This document shows positions 56,695 to 64,000 of a stretch of DNA of 64,000 nucleotides, one piece after another. Under the pieces are notes generated by a model. The model searched no databases. It worked only from the letters and a program-made list of their open reading frames with translations, and was not told the DNA's origin. How positions within the stretch are numbered: the stretch's first letter is position 1; each line of letters starts with the position of its first letter. The stretch comes from Cristatella mucedo (taxonomy: Eukaryota > Bryozoa > Phylactolaemata > Cristatellidae): NCBI GenBank assembly GCA_009760855.2, contig WPIO01000013.1, forward strand, positions 6,098,001 through 6,162,000, read 5' to 3'. Both the position numbers and the translations under genes were made by a program.

Positions 56695-59600
56695 GAAGAG
56701 AGAGAGAGAGACCGACGGTGAGGTGAACGATTGGAACTCAAGCAATACCTGCCGGAGCTCCTCTTTCCCAAACCCAGCACCCCCGTAAAGAGAGACCCCT
56801 CAGCTGCATGTAGAAGGTATGCCATCCTGAGCCGTGATGACACACTAGGTAAAGCGGTTGCTTTCACGACCTCGGTCCCGAGGTCGTGGGTTCGATTTTT
56901 ACGGTGGGCGATCCTTTATCGCCACTGCAAGCGGTGGTGATAGCCGTAAAAGGCTCTTCTGTCGCTGTACAAAATAGAGGCTGTTTAATCAGCTAGGATT
57001 TAAGGGGCCGCACTAGTCCCCCTCCCCATAAAAATGCAGCAACCTATCTAAGAAAAAAAAGGTACGCTGTGTTGAATCACTCCGCCTGGCATACACCACC
57101 CAAAAGGGCTCTGCAGCCCCCTCGTCGTACACATACCAGTGAATGCGTAGTGTATTTGGGAATGCTCGACCGTCCACGCGCAGAGCCACTGAGAAGCCCT
57201 GTTAGGCCTTTTCTAAGAAGAAATTGGTTCACTGCATTTGGAGTGCCAGAAACTTTGCTTTGCTAGCTTGCACCCAGAATGCTTATCCATTCCCACGTAA
57301 AAAGTTGGTAAGCCCCCACTGGAGAAAAAAAGTCCTGGAAAATGTGCGCCGAAGACTGCACACCTCGACGATGGCTCTTTAGCTGCCCTCAAAAAATCAA
57401 TAAAGCATGGTATAGTCCATTCCTGGAAAGCTGCTCGGCAAAGGTATGATGCCCACTGGTGCATCTCTTTCTATACCTTTCTAAACAGAAGCTGTTTCCC
57501 CATTTAGAGAGCCTGAAACTTTGCACCGCCCTGCAGGTCTCTTTAGACCGGTCTAAAAAAGCAGAATCACCCATTAAGCTCCTCACATAATTTGACCCCT
57601 TTGAAAATACTGGTGGCCTGTTATGCAAACCAGCCCTGAACGCGCGCGCACACTGAAGGCTCGCTGCCCCAGAGTTTAGTCCCACATAAGAAAAAGTGGC
57701 TGTCCCCACTGGAGAAATGCACTGCCTTTGGCTCGGCTCCGCAAACCACCGAGCCCGTGGGGCCGCACTGCCTAAGCCTGCCCTGCCCTGCTCAAGCCTT
57801 GTAGATGCTGGGGAAAGGGTACACCACGTAGTCGTAGTCGTAGTTGAGCACGTGTCTCCTTTGCTGAAAGAGCTAGGTTGGTTGCCGGTTGAGCAAAGGA
57901 TACAGAGCAAAGTTCTTACGCTGACCCACAAGGCCTGCCACGGCTTGGCTCCTTCGTATCTAGCTAAACTTCTGCATTAGTTTCAGCCTGTTTGTACCCT
58001 GAGGTCCTGTGTGGACAATAAATTAGCTGTCCCATTCCTCCGCTTAAAGACAGTTGGCGACAGAAGCTTTAGCTCTGCAGGTCCTAGATTGTGGAACTCG
58101 CTTCCACAATTCTTACGCAACAACAACTACTCTCCTACTGCCGACTATGGCACATCCTTTTCAGCGGTCCTGAGCTGCTGCTTCTATGCTACTCACTACC
58201 TCAACTGCTCTCCTGACTCTGCTATGCTTCCCACTTTCTCTTTGTTGCGTGAGACGAAGTCTGTTGGCTACCGAATGCGTACCGAAAACCGCTTAGGCTG
58301 CGAGTGCGCTATACAAAACTCTCCTGCGTAATACCCACATGGTCTTTATGACTTTGTGGAGTTACAGGCGGAGATACATTACATTACATCGCCGCCCGCC
58401 CCCTGGCAAGGTTTCGAAGGTGCGTTTTTGTTTTGCTCTGGACTAGACAGACGCCGGCGCTGCTCTCGTTGCAGGAGGGTTGTCGTGGTGCAAACGGGCT
58501 TTGCTCTCGTGACGCTACATGTCCTGCTGCCGCTCATCCGTGGCGCCGCCGCAGCCGCCCGGGCTGTGCTCCGCCGAGCGGCTCGCGGTGGCTGCTACGG
58601 GGCAAGCAGCACAGCTTCGACGAGCCCTGGCCCAGCCGGAACAGATGTGCTCCGCTTTCTCGTGCGCGCTCGGCAGGCGTGGCTGCTCCTGGTATTGCTG
58701 CTGCACAAGAGTCATAACATTCCGTTGGCGTTGGCTGCGGTGCTGCAAGAAAGGCTGATAGCCGACTACCTTGCCGGAGAGCATGCAGCTGACATCTCGC
58801 CCGACGGCGCTGCCCGTTGGGCGCTGCTCTACGCATGGCTGGGCCAGGCTGCCTACTTTGCACAGGTATACGCGCTCGGCGCGCGCAGTCTTTGCGAGGC
58901 AGTCTTTCCGAAGTCTTTTTCGGAGTCTTTTTCCGAACACTTGAGTGTGCTCGCCCCGAGCAGCAGGGCGAGCAGCCGCAGCTGCTTTTTTCGCGAGCCT
59001 TCTTCGAGTTGCTTCTTTTTTCTTTCTTTTTTCTTCGAGATGCTTCTTTTTCTCGAGCCTTCTTCGAGTGCGCTCACCCCGAGCTGCTGCAGCTGCTTTT
59101 CGTTCTGCCTCATTCAAGTCGCAGGTGTCGTAGCTACATTAGTGGCTGCTCTGAAAATGTCTCGGCTAGCGAGAGCCTTGCTTAGCCTTACAGTTTCGTT
59201 TTTCTGCGAGGAGCCTGTTGCAGCAGCTAAACTTGACCTTGCAATGGGGGGATAGGGTGGGGTCTTGACCTTGCAATGGGGGATAGGGTGGGGTGGGGGG
59301 TGGTGGTGGTGGTGGTGGTGGTGGTAGGGGTTGGGCCTTCGCAGGATGAAGGAGGCACGGGTGTCCATTTACGGTTCGCCGGGTGGCTGCCCTGCATGTA
59401 AAGCTGCTCAAGGTGTATGAGTTATTACTAGGAGTGGCATCGAAGTTCTAAACTCATAAGTTAGGCCCCAGCGTCTTGCGGTCCTAGCCTGAGTCGAGCA
59501 GCATCGCATTCGTAATACTTATCAAGTTTTCATAGAGCATTCGATCATTTCATTACGATATAAGCTAGGCCAAGCCAAAGCTTCTAGGCCTTCTAGCCAA

Positions 59601-61191
59601 ACCATTCAAGTTCCGAGATTCTTGTGGCGTGCAAGTTTTCTCACCAGGGCCACTGCACCCATCGTCATTTCGGTGCTGGTTTTGCCTGGTGCATCAGGTG
59701 CTTGCTCCGACCAAAGTCTGGTCGAGGTCGTGGGCTCGAGCCCCGTCACATGCGTGAAGTGCCTGAATAGAGATTAAGTTCTCTATAATATAATCTATAA
59801 GATAATATAATATAATAATCTATATACTAAGGCACTATACAAATGAAATAAATAAATGAATACGCACGCACACACACACACACACACATAGTACAACCGC
59901 TCAGGTGGCACTTGATGTGTCAGATCTGCAACCTCTCGACGAGCATGTAGTCTTCGCTTTGCCACTTCTGCTCTTTGGCTCTTTTGGCACTTTTGCTCGG
60001 CACTTTGGCAGTTTCTTAATCACTTTCACCTCCGGTCTGCATGACAGCGCTGTCATTAGGCTCATGTTCATATTGTAATTCAGATGCTGGCAGTGCAGCA
60101 AACTTGTGACTGGCAGTGCAGCTGCAGCACTGCATCGAGTTAACAGTCGAGTACTACGACTACTAACTTGGGATTTAAGCTCCGAGCAGCAGTTGGCGAC
60201 TTCCTCACTCTTCACGACACAGGTCGTGGGAGTCGAATCCGGTTGTGGGCGATCCTTTATTGCCAACTGCAAGCGGTGTTGATAGCCACTAGGCGGCTCT
60301 TCTGCTGCCACAAGAGCTCACTGCCTGTGGACTCGCTTTGCTGAGTCATAGTAGAAATACAATACCGTACATAAATTTACACGTCTATCACAAGTACTGG
60401 TCACAGAAGACAACGCTGCGCCATCTTGCTGCGTGACGGAAGGAAGCCATTTTCCCGTTTGGCGGACGGACTTCCTCTCTTTAATTAGTAGAGATACAAA
60501 TTAGGCTGTTAAGTCAAGTAGTATTTTTATTTCAAAGAGTGGAATGACCGAATTTTTCCCAGCTTCAGATTTCGAGCCGCACCGGACCTGGTGCCGAAGA
60601 ACCTCTCTCTCACTTAGCAGTGCTGCAACCGCTGCCTCGTTGGTCGGCATCAGCAGGCTGGTCGGTGCTGTCGCACGGACGTCAAGTTATCAGGGCAGGC
60701 CATTCTGCCTGCCTGCTGCTGGCACGTGCTTTTTTCCTCCGGTGGTAGCAAAGGCTCTGCCACTCTTAGACCGTACTGTATGTAGCTCACGCCCACCACC
60801 CGTCCACGTAGACTGCACGATGCGATCCTCTTGCTTGCGCGCCGAGCCTCGATCGCTGCTTGACAGAAGGCCTCGCATTCGCTCGCCTTTGCTTGCAGGG
60901 CAATTCGAACGGCATTGCCACGATCGATGTAGGCGCTGGCTACAAGGGCTCTACCGACTACGATCCCGTGCTGATCGGCAGTCTCATTATGTGTGTCACG
61001 CTCTCAAGCCAAGTGTTCTGGCTGCTCAGCCTCGGCGTGCTCCTCCTGCGACTGCATCTGGCCGCCGCCGCCGGCCGCGACGGAGGCAGCGGCCGTGAAG
61101 ATGGCACCGCTTTGCCCTTAGAGAGGTACGGCCAGCCTGAGACTCTTGCTCGCGACATAATGCGGTGCTGGGCGTTAACGCTCTGCAGGAG
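32809..61191 (+). CDS. PIGG: GPI ethanolamine phosphate transferase 2 (C-terminus unresolved)
   Basis: PIGG, with PIGF, transfers ethanolamine phosphate to the second mannose of GPI precursors in the ER (family knowledge). Exons: 32809-33159, 34508-34717, 35912-36100, 42961-43093, 43431-43643, 45601-45803 plus 45996-46280 (or one block), 48983-49449, 54332-54538, 58475-58865, 60899-61191 (alternative donor at 61125). This covers about 980 codons; the human protein is about 983 residues. Signal-anchor TM at about 10-30, luminal alkaline-phosphatase-fold domain, then a polytopic membrane region. [30 protein letters not shown] and [17 protein letters not shown] match human SSFVEEEHQTWYFL, QTGVQWAHRPDLGHWL and GNSNNIATVDISAGFVG. 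The final exon(s) were not located confidently. Confidence 0.93.
34870..35060 (-). mobile_element. LINE-C internal fragment in PIGG intron 2
   Basis: Reverse of the internal LINE-C segment (aaatgcatggaccaacttg, cttgactgtggagctgatgt) shared with 26560-26700. Both ends are truncated. Confidence 0.7.
36322..36500 (+). mobile_element. SINE-A, best-preserved copy
   Basis: Box A TGGCTCACTAGG at 36328-36339 and box B GGTTCGAATCC at 36380-36390 both match the tRNA internal promoter consensus. Between them is the palindrome cgacctcggccccgaggtcg. The tRNA-unrelated body (gcaagcggtggtgatagcc, ggctcttctgtcgctataca) ends in tgttaaatcagctagtattt. Confidence 0.93.
37645..38215 (-). mobile_element. LINE-D interrupted by SINE-B
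   Basis: Reverse LINE-D: 3' end from about 37655 (tctgtaactccacaaagcca) to gaattgtggaactgagatcc, then SINE-B, then tccacagtctaggattag and gctgaaactggtgcagcag. The two halves are contiguous in the copy at 52300-52500. Confidence 0.82.
37926..38060 (+). mobile_element. SINE-B inserted in LINE-D
   Basis: Head tggtttggtctagtggttaa (box A region close to tRNA-Glu-like heads), ggtgctcgccccgaccaagg, box B ggctcgagcccc, tail gaatagagattaagcgctct. A short candidate target duplication, atcca, flanks it. Confidence 0.88.
38735..39505 (-). mobile_element. LINE-C insertion, the least decayed C-terminal reading frame
   Basis: Tail (TAA)n and aaagcgccctcagagaactt at 38738-38790. The reverse frame from about 39495 is open for about 165 residues: [74 protein letters not shown]. 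These are standard CR1/L2-type ORF2 C-terminal motifs. It has no RT catalytic part (5' truncated). Confidence 0.9.
39745..39905 (-). mobile_element. SINE-B inserted in the old LINE
   Basis: Reverse tail (tgccataaggacttaatctg), box B (gaggctcgagcctacaacct) and the head (ttaaccactggaccaaatca). It splits the plus-strand LINE between [11 protein letters not shown] and the downstream part. Confidence 0.82.
40513..40755 (+). mobile_element. SINE-B followed by (TA)/(CA) microsatellite
   Basis: Head ctggtttggcccagtggtta, box B gtgggctcgagcctc, tail cctgaatagagatcaagttc and gaattatat at about 40685, then (TA)10, (CA)19 and (TA)5 to 40752. The microsatellite probably grew from the SINE tail. Confidence 0.85.
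40840..41022 (-). mobile_element. SINE-A
   Basis: Reverse copy: (AATA)n tail, tactagctgattgaacagcc, body gatgagcctttacggctatc, box B ggattcgagcccacg, head ttacctagtgagccatta. Confidence 0.9.
41455..42040 (-). mobile_element. Diverged LINE remnant at the 3' side of PIGG intron 3
   Basis: In reverse it resembles the LINE-C internal order: a block equivalent to the LHWL segment (gatggcaagccagtgcaggc), the LVRPECC-like block, and the internal segment taggcaggcttgggtgtgaa. It is too diverged to assign. I see nothing from 42340 to 42960 except the exon 4 acceptor. Confidence 0.5.
43431..61191 (+). CDS. PIGG: PIGG post-catalytic and membrane-region exons
   Basis: Exon 43431-43643 ends the luminal domain ([20 protein letters not shown], as in human TDVAATLAIALGLPIP). 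Exon 45601-45803 has the lead-in LRYDVTAML-like helix ([18 protein letters not shown]). 48983-49449 holds [17 protein letters not shown] and an Ala/Gly-rich loop before [13 protein letters not shown]. 54332-54538 and 58475-58865 encode further TM helices, with [16 protein letters not shown] and [10 protein letters not shown] corresponding to HNLPVLAFSLLIQTLM and WFGQAFFYFQ. The start of the 48983 exon was chosen because it is the only upstream AG in phase with a good pyrimidine tract (ctttttctttcccactgcc). Confidence 0.88.
45804..45995 (+). other. PIGG: Possible in-frame intron within the PIGG membrane region
   Basis: Donor TTG|GTACGT and acceptor gttggcag|GCA, both phase 0, enclose 192 nt (64 codons) without a stop. 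Its translation is leucine/alanine-rich and would add a segment absent from human PIGG; splicing it brings the spacing between the two first TM helices close to the human one (about 55 against 64 residues, rather than 119). The tract just before the acceptor is not strongly pyrimidine-rich, so a single 45601-46280 exon remains possible. Confidence 0.5.
47942..48420 (-). mobile_element. Diverged LINE-C fragment
   Basis: (TAATAG)n tail, reverse 3' end gtgccctaagaaaaaaaatc and tctctttctaggcactttat, then the block with gggagcatatgaact. It contains a local inverted duplication at 48199-48233. Confidence 0.65.
48556..48700 (-). mobile_element. Diverged SINE-A
   Basis: Reverse: gattagctgatcgaacagcc, gcagatgaggcttagcagct, box B region ggagtcgaacttcacgaccc. 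The region around 48662-48693 forms a 14-bp inverted repeat (tcgaacttcacgac and its complement). Confidence 0.6.
50364..50440 (+). mobile_element. SINE-A 3' fragment
   Basis: Only the body and tail: gcggtggtgatagcttttaa, ggctcttctgtcgctataca, tgttaaatcagctagtattt. Confidence 0.85.
50570..51390. mobile_element. Two LINE-C fragments joined tail to tail
   Basis: A plus copy (about 50570-51013) ends with gtgcctagaaagagattagg, tctctgaaggtgctatacag and (TAA)n; it abuts the (TTA)n tail of a minus copy (about 51058-51390). The junction 51014-51057 is a palindromic (AAT)n(ATT)n. A further small minus fragment lies at 51508-51690. Confidence 0.82.
52080..53870 (-). mobile_element. LINE-D with RT domain, interrupted by LINE-C
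   Basis: The upstream (5') half, 53870-53156 in reverse, encodes [20 protein letters not shown], with the RT YADD box, and [20 protein letters not shown]. The downstream half, 52570-52080, carries the C-terminus and 3' tail (reverse of gcgctatacaaaactc). They are contiguous in the copy at 57838-58385, where the LINE-C insertion (52571-53155) is absent. The 5' end is lost. Confidence 0.85.
52571..53155 (+). mobile_element. LINE-C inserted into LINE-D
   Basis: Starts at accacttctcaccgacctgc (the LHWL segment), runs through the C-terminal region (frameshifted) to gcgcctagaaagagattgag, tctctgagggcgctttatc and (ATT)n. Oriented against the host LINE. Confidence 0.88.
55225..55838. mobile_element. 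Cluster of SINE-A copies and an unassigned repeat
   Basis: About 55225-55370: fragment related to 3755-3905. About 55428-55600: diverged SINE-A in reverse (gaggctgattcagcagcctt; caggattgcctgcagtagta). 55683-55838: SINE-A subfamily copy on plus (ggtcttagccctggaggtaa, ggtcgtggattcgagtcatg, ggaggctgttaaatcag). Confidence 0.6.
56511..56712. repeat. (TA)n followed by a (GA)/(CT) inverted-repeat hairpin
   Basis: About 32 TA units to 56575, then cttctgcgagagag… at 56578 whose exact reverse complement …ctctctcgcagaag ends at 56698. The arms are about 30 bp plus excess CT units around a loop containing tgcatatgcatttctagaag. (AG)n continues to 56711. Confidence 0.95.
56826..57003 (+). mobile_element. 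SINE-A
   Basis: Head ccgtgatgacacactaggta, palindrome cgacctcggtcccgaggtcg, box B ggttcgatttt, body and tail ggctgtttaatcagctagga. Confidence 0.88.
57838..58385 (+). mobile_element. LINE-D 3' portion in PIGG intron 8
   Basis: Encodes [53 protein letters not shown] (with one stop), then ends cgagtgcgctatacaaaact and an (ATTAC)n-like tail. These are canonical CR1/L2-type ORF2 C-terminal motifs. It ends about 90 bp before the PIGG exon at 58475. Confidence 0.88.
59236..59335 (+). repeat. Two-copy tandem plus (GGT)n G-rich tract
   Basis: cttgaccttgcaatgggg and its gatagggtgggg extension occur twice (about 59232-59262 and 59264-59296), followed by about ten GGT units and aggggttggg. On the PIGG sense strand this has G-quadruplex potential. 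The tract before it (58900-59105) contains degenerate repeats of cttcgagttgcttctttt type. Confidence 0.85.
59682..59890 (+). mobile_element. SINE-B with AT/CA-rich tail
   Basis: ctggttttgcctggtgcatc, cgaccaaagtctggtcgagg, box B gtgggctcgagccccg, tail cctgaatagagattaagttc, then an ATAAT-rich stretch and (CA)n at about 59866-59888. Confidence 0.75.
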
Positions 61192-61427
61192 GTGAACGAC
61201 TCGTGGACTGAGAGTGTGGGCCTCACTCGGTGACAAATTCCACGGCTAGTTGGTGCCGTGTCAGTTAGATCAGCATCTTGCTCGGCACCACGTGCCGTCT
61301 ATGCGCAATCGGCTCCCCGAAGGGGGAGAGGGGGTCTGAGCAAAAGAGCAGAAGTGGCAAAGCGAAGACTACATGCTCGCGAGGTTGCAGATCTGACGCA
61401 TCAAGTGCCACCTGAGCAGTTGTGCTC
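59891..61427. repeat. Inverted repeat arms flanking PIGG exon 60899-61191
   Basis: Left arm about 59895-59983 (cgctcaggtggcacttgatg, cagatctgcaacctc, gcatgtagtcttcgctttgc) and right arm about 61339-61425, which is its reverse complement (gcagaagtggcaaagcgaag, actacatgctcgcgaggttg, catcaagtgccacctgagca) with a few mismatches. The arms lie 1.36 kb apart, one in intron 9 and one after the last resolved PIGG exon. Confidence 0.85.
60198..60310 (+). mobile_element. Partial SINE-A
   Basis: ctcttcacgacacaggtcgt, box B-like gagtcgaatccggttgtggg, body cgatcctttattgcc and ggcggctcttctgctgcc. The tail is lost. Confidence 0.7.
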
Positions 61428-61440
61428 TCCCTCCCTCCCT

Positions 61441-61478
<38 letters not shown>

Positions 61479-62740
61479 GCGTTCTGCCGTTCAGCCGGTC
61501 CATGCTCATCGAGTGCTGCGTTTAAGCTGGCGGTATGTGGAATTATGCTGTACCAAAGCATACCCGCCCAGCCATGCTAGCAATGTAAGTTGAATGTCAA
61601 GAGCCCTTGGTAGCTGACTGAGCTTCGTATGACATTTAGCCCCAGGCTGCATGCGTTAGCCTTTGGCAAAACGATGCTCCGTGGGTAGCTGTGCATTGCC
61701 ACGACCTTGACCTTGAGATAGCTTATGGCAGCTTCGATACACAGCTGCTGCTTGCGATCGTTGCTGTCATCGTCGTACGTGCCCTGCACCGCCCCGCACC
61801 GCCCCGCCCTTTCCTCTCGCCTAGTGTAGAACGAGAGCAGGCTCGAAGAGCAGGAAGAGAGACGCAGCTCCAGACTGGCGATTACCGATCAGACGATGTG
61901 CTGCACAGTCGGACGTGGCGGATGGCGTCTGTGAGCTGATGTTGAGTGGGAGTTTACGAGCAGTCGGTCGAGCCATCTGCAGCACCAAGCGCAGCTCATG
62001 TGGAAAGGCAATCGCGTGCCTGCCCCAAAATGCGAAGCGCAGCCAGTGGTGGCTGCGCTTGGTGCACTGCTCAAAGTACGGCTGGCGTTACTGCAGCTGT
62101 AGGGGCGGGGCGGTCGATCTTCCTTTGGCATGCCGCGATTAGGTGCTGTGCATGTAGGTGGGACACGGTGCATTCTCATTTATCACGTGTGAAGTGGCAT
62201 CGGTTATTCGGTGGGATTGATGCTTATGCATGCTAAGTGTCCGCAGACTACACTATCAATGCCCTGGACTAAAGATGAATGCTCCAGAAGACGGATCAGG
62301 TTGTCGGAGTCGATAATCGGAGTCGGTTGAATAAGACGTTAACAGGTGTGAGGAACAGACCTCTTTGTACGGCACTGAGAAAGTAGAACAAAATACTACT
62401 GAACTTACTACTGTTACTACTAATCCTACTACTACGACGACGACTACTAAGAATTAAAATAATGTATTTTGTATAGCACCGCTAAGGAAATTAGTTTCTA
62501 TTCAGGCAAGCATCCGAAAGCACACACACGATGCACGATCTCTGGTCAGGAGTCGCTTAGACTCGGTTAGTAGCTCGTACTCAAATCACACACGGAAAGC
62601 AAAGCACGCGGATTAAAGACACGTCCACTGGGGTGCTACGCACAAACATGCCGCTGCTGCCCTTAGACACGACATGCAGTTTCATTGCTCACAATTTCAC
62701 AAAAGAGCAATTTACTCGGACAGAGCAAAGGCTGTGTGGT
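61192..62740 (+). other. PIGG: Region that should hold the PIGG C-terminal exon(s)
   Basis: Human PIGG ends with a helix, a HLFIWSVFSPKLLYE motif and a last TM segment. No segment here reproduces that motif. Two phase-compatible candidates: 61660 onwards (LWQNDAPWVAVHCHDLD, then a TM-like QLLLAIVAVIVVRAL), and 61963 onwards (RSSHLQHQAQLMWKGNR, VPAPKCEAQPVVAALGALL, ending TAG). Both are weak. Confidence 0.25.
61428..61487 (+). repeat. (CCCT)n(CT)n tract ending in an acceptor-like cacag
   Basis: ccctccct… then (CT) units ending ctctcacag. It would make a strong 3' splice site, but the following sequence does not show a convincing PIGG C-terminus. Confidence 0.8.
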
Positions 62741-63640
62741 ACATCTAGATTCTTTTTGAATGTCGTCAAAATAAATGACGTTATGTCAGTCGGTACCGAT
62801 TCCCTTTCTTTGTGAGCATAGCAAATGAAGGTACGGTCTCCAAGTTGTATGAAGCTCGCGAGTCTAGAGACTCGAGTAATTGACCCGAGTCAAAAGAGCA
62901 GGCGGTTTGACAGCAGACCTGATGTAAAACTAATTCAAATAGGTAGACCGGAGCAAGATAATGGATGGAGGTAAATGTGTGTGAAATCCTTAAGCAGATA
63001 TGCTCCTTAATGGGAACCCAGTGCATATGGGCTAGATGATGTGTAATGTGGCAGTTGCAACCTTTACGACAGACAAGCCGAGCTACGGGAGATTTGCACC
63101 AGCTGTAATCCTCTTATTGCACAGGCCGGAATACCTGCGAGTAGTGAGTTACTGAATTCATTATGGATACTCAAAACTTCATGGACGAGCTAGGATGTGG
63201 TATCCTTGGCTAAGTAGTCCCGAATTTTTTGCCATGTTACACAGCTGAAAGTAGGCCGACTTGACTGTGTATTTGGTGTGGTCATCTACTGAAATGTTGC
63301 TTTTGAACAGCACCTAGATTGCATGCAGATGCTGTAGGAGATATGCTGTTCGAGCTTATTTTGATAATTTTTTAGTAATACTTGGTTTGCCCTTAACTGA
63401 TAAGTTTTATCGTTATTCAGTTTGAGAAAGTTTGCTGCCATCCAAGCGTGGGAATCTCAGCAATACATGCTGCAAGGGAGTTTAGAGAGTTTGAGGTACT
63501 GGATGGTAGTGAGGAATTGAATCATTGGTATAGCTGCATGTTATTTGAATGAAAATGAAAGCCTAGATTGTGCTTGGCGATTTCATTGGAAGACGCAGAT
63601 TATAAAAAGAAGTTGACCGAGCACAGATCCCGGGGTAACC
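62740..63640 (-). mobile_element. Heavily diverged LINE-C
   Basis: Reverse order of LINE-C blocks is retained: the agcatagcaaatgaaggtac-gtctcc block, aatgggaacccagtgcatat (LHWVPI), gtggcagttgcaacctttac, tgaaagtaggccgacttgac, and the segment near tttgcccttaactgataa. A tail-like gtatagcaccgctaaggaaa is at 62470-62510. From 63640 to 64000 I see nothing recognisable. Confidence 0.7.
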
Positions 63641-64000
63641 CATAGTTAAGCGATGCGTTCAACAGATGCAGGTTTGAAAGAAGGTGAGATCGGATGGCAT
63701 ATACCCTTGATTATTGCTTCTCTTGCAGTGAGGCGTAAAGCACATGGTTGGAGATTTAGTTCTGTTAGGGTAGTATACAACGATCTATTATTAGTATTAT
63801 CAGGGGCTAAGACTTTATAGTGAGATAATACGGTGTCTGATCTTTGCGTGTTGCTGTTGTTGACATAAGCTATGAGCTGCTTCGATGCATACGCTTCTAG
63901 TCTGCCATCGATATGCAGCACAAGTGTGCTTGTATCACGAGTAAAATGACACTGGAAGAATTATGTGGCATTTTATGAAGTAATAGGCAGTCCCACGTGG

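Noticed and set aside
56406-56867. ORFs with YIYIYI and ERERER runs
   Set aside because: Microsatellite artefacts.
58866-59255. Continuation of the PIGG exon frame past 58865
   Set aside because: The frame stays open, but the GTATAC donor plus the next exon ([11 protein letters not shown]) reproduce the human junction FYFQ-GNSNN exactly.
59901-60311. 136-residue minus-strand ORF
   Set aside because: Overlaps a SINE-A body and an inverted-repeat arm; no conserved motif.
61488-61540. PIGG terminal exon after the strong ctctcacag acceptor
   Set aside because: In the required phase it gives only a short peptide (SVLPFSRSMLIECCV and a stop) with no TM helix or conserved motif.

Overview
The window is nuclear DNA of an intron-rich animal. 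Three conserved eukaryotic genes can be assembled exon by exon with GT-AG junctions and consistent phases: SKP2 (+), KRI1 (-) and PIGG (+). The introns carry decayed non-LTR retrotransposons, tRNA-derived SINEs and long microsatellites. An SCF F-box/leucine-rich-repeat SKP2 points to Metazoa; the alanine/serine/arginine-rich insertions and the repeat content suggest an invertebrate, but I cannot name the phylum. No prokaryotic operon, CRISPR array, viral gene or toxin gene was seen. Layout: 1-448 is the SKP2 5' flank; 449-10108 (+) is SKP2 in about ten exons; 10109-10594 is a short spacer between convergent genes; 10595-29451 (-) is KRI1 in 18 exons with a complete 743-residue reading frame; 29452-32808 is the head-to-head spacer between KRI1 and PIGG, loaded with SINE/LINE fragments; 32809 to about 61191 (+) is PIGG, with ten or eleven exons resolved and the extreme C-terminus not located; about 61200-64000 is PIGG 3' region or flank with a decayed LINE. 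The genes are housekeeping and cell-cycle loci: SKP2 is the substrate receptor of an SCF ubiquitin ligase that controls the G1/S transition, KRI1 is a nucleolar factor for 40S ribosome assembly, and PIGG is the ER ethanolamine-phosphate transferase acting on the second mannose of GPI anchors. They share no pathway; only their orientation (convergent SKP2/KRI1, divergent KRI1/PIGG) links them. Repeat families, named here for convenience: LINE-C and LINE-D (CR1/L2-type reverse-transcriptase C-termini with different 3' tails), and SINE-A and SINE-B (both with recognisable pol III box A/box B). SINE-B shares its 3' tail with LINE-C, and SINE-A shares a shorter tail motif with LINE-D, as expected of SINEs mobilised by partner LINEs. 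Several insertions are nested, so relative ages can be read from the sequence. No convincing new biological system was found. The most unusual items are two putative introns that keep the reading frame open, a perfect 22-bp-arm hairpin in a KRI1 intron, a GC3-rich antisense ORF with five N-glycosylation sequons in another KRI1 intron, and an inverted repeat flanking a PIGG exon.
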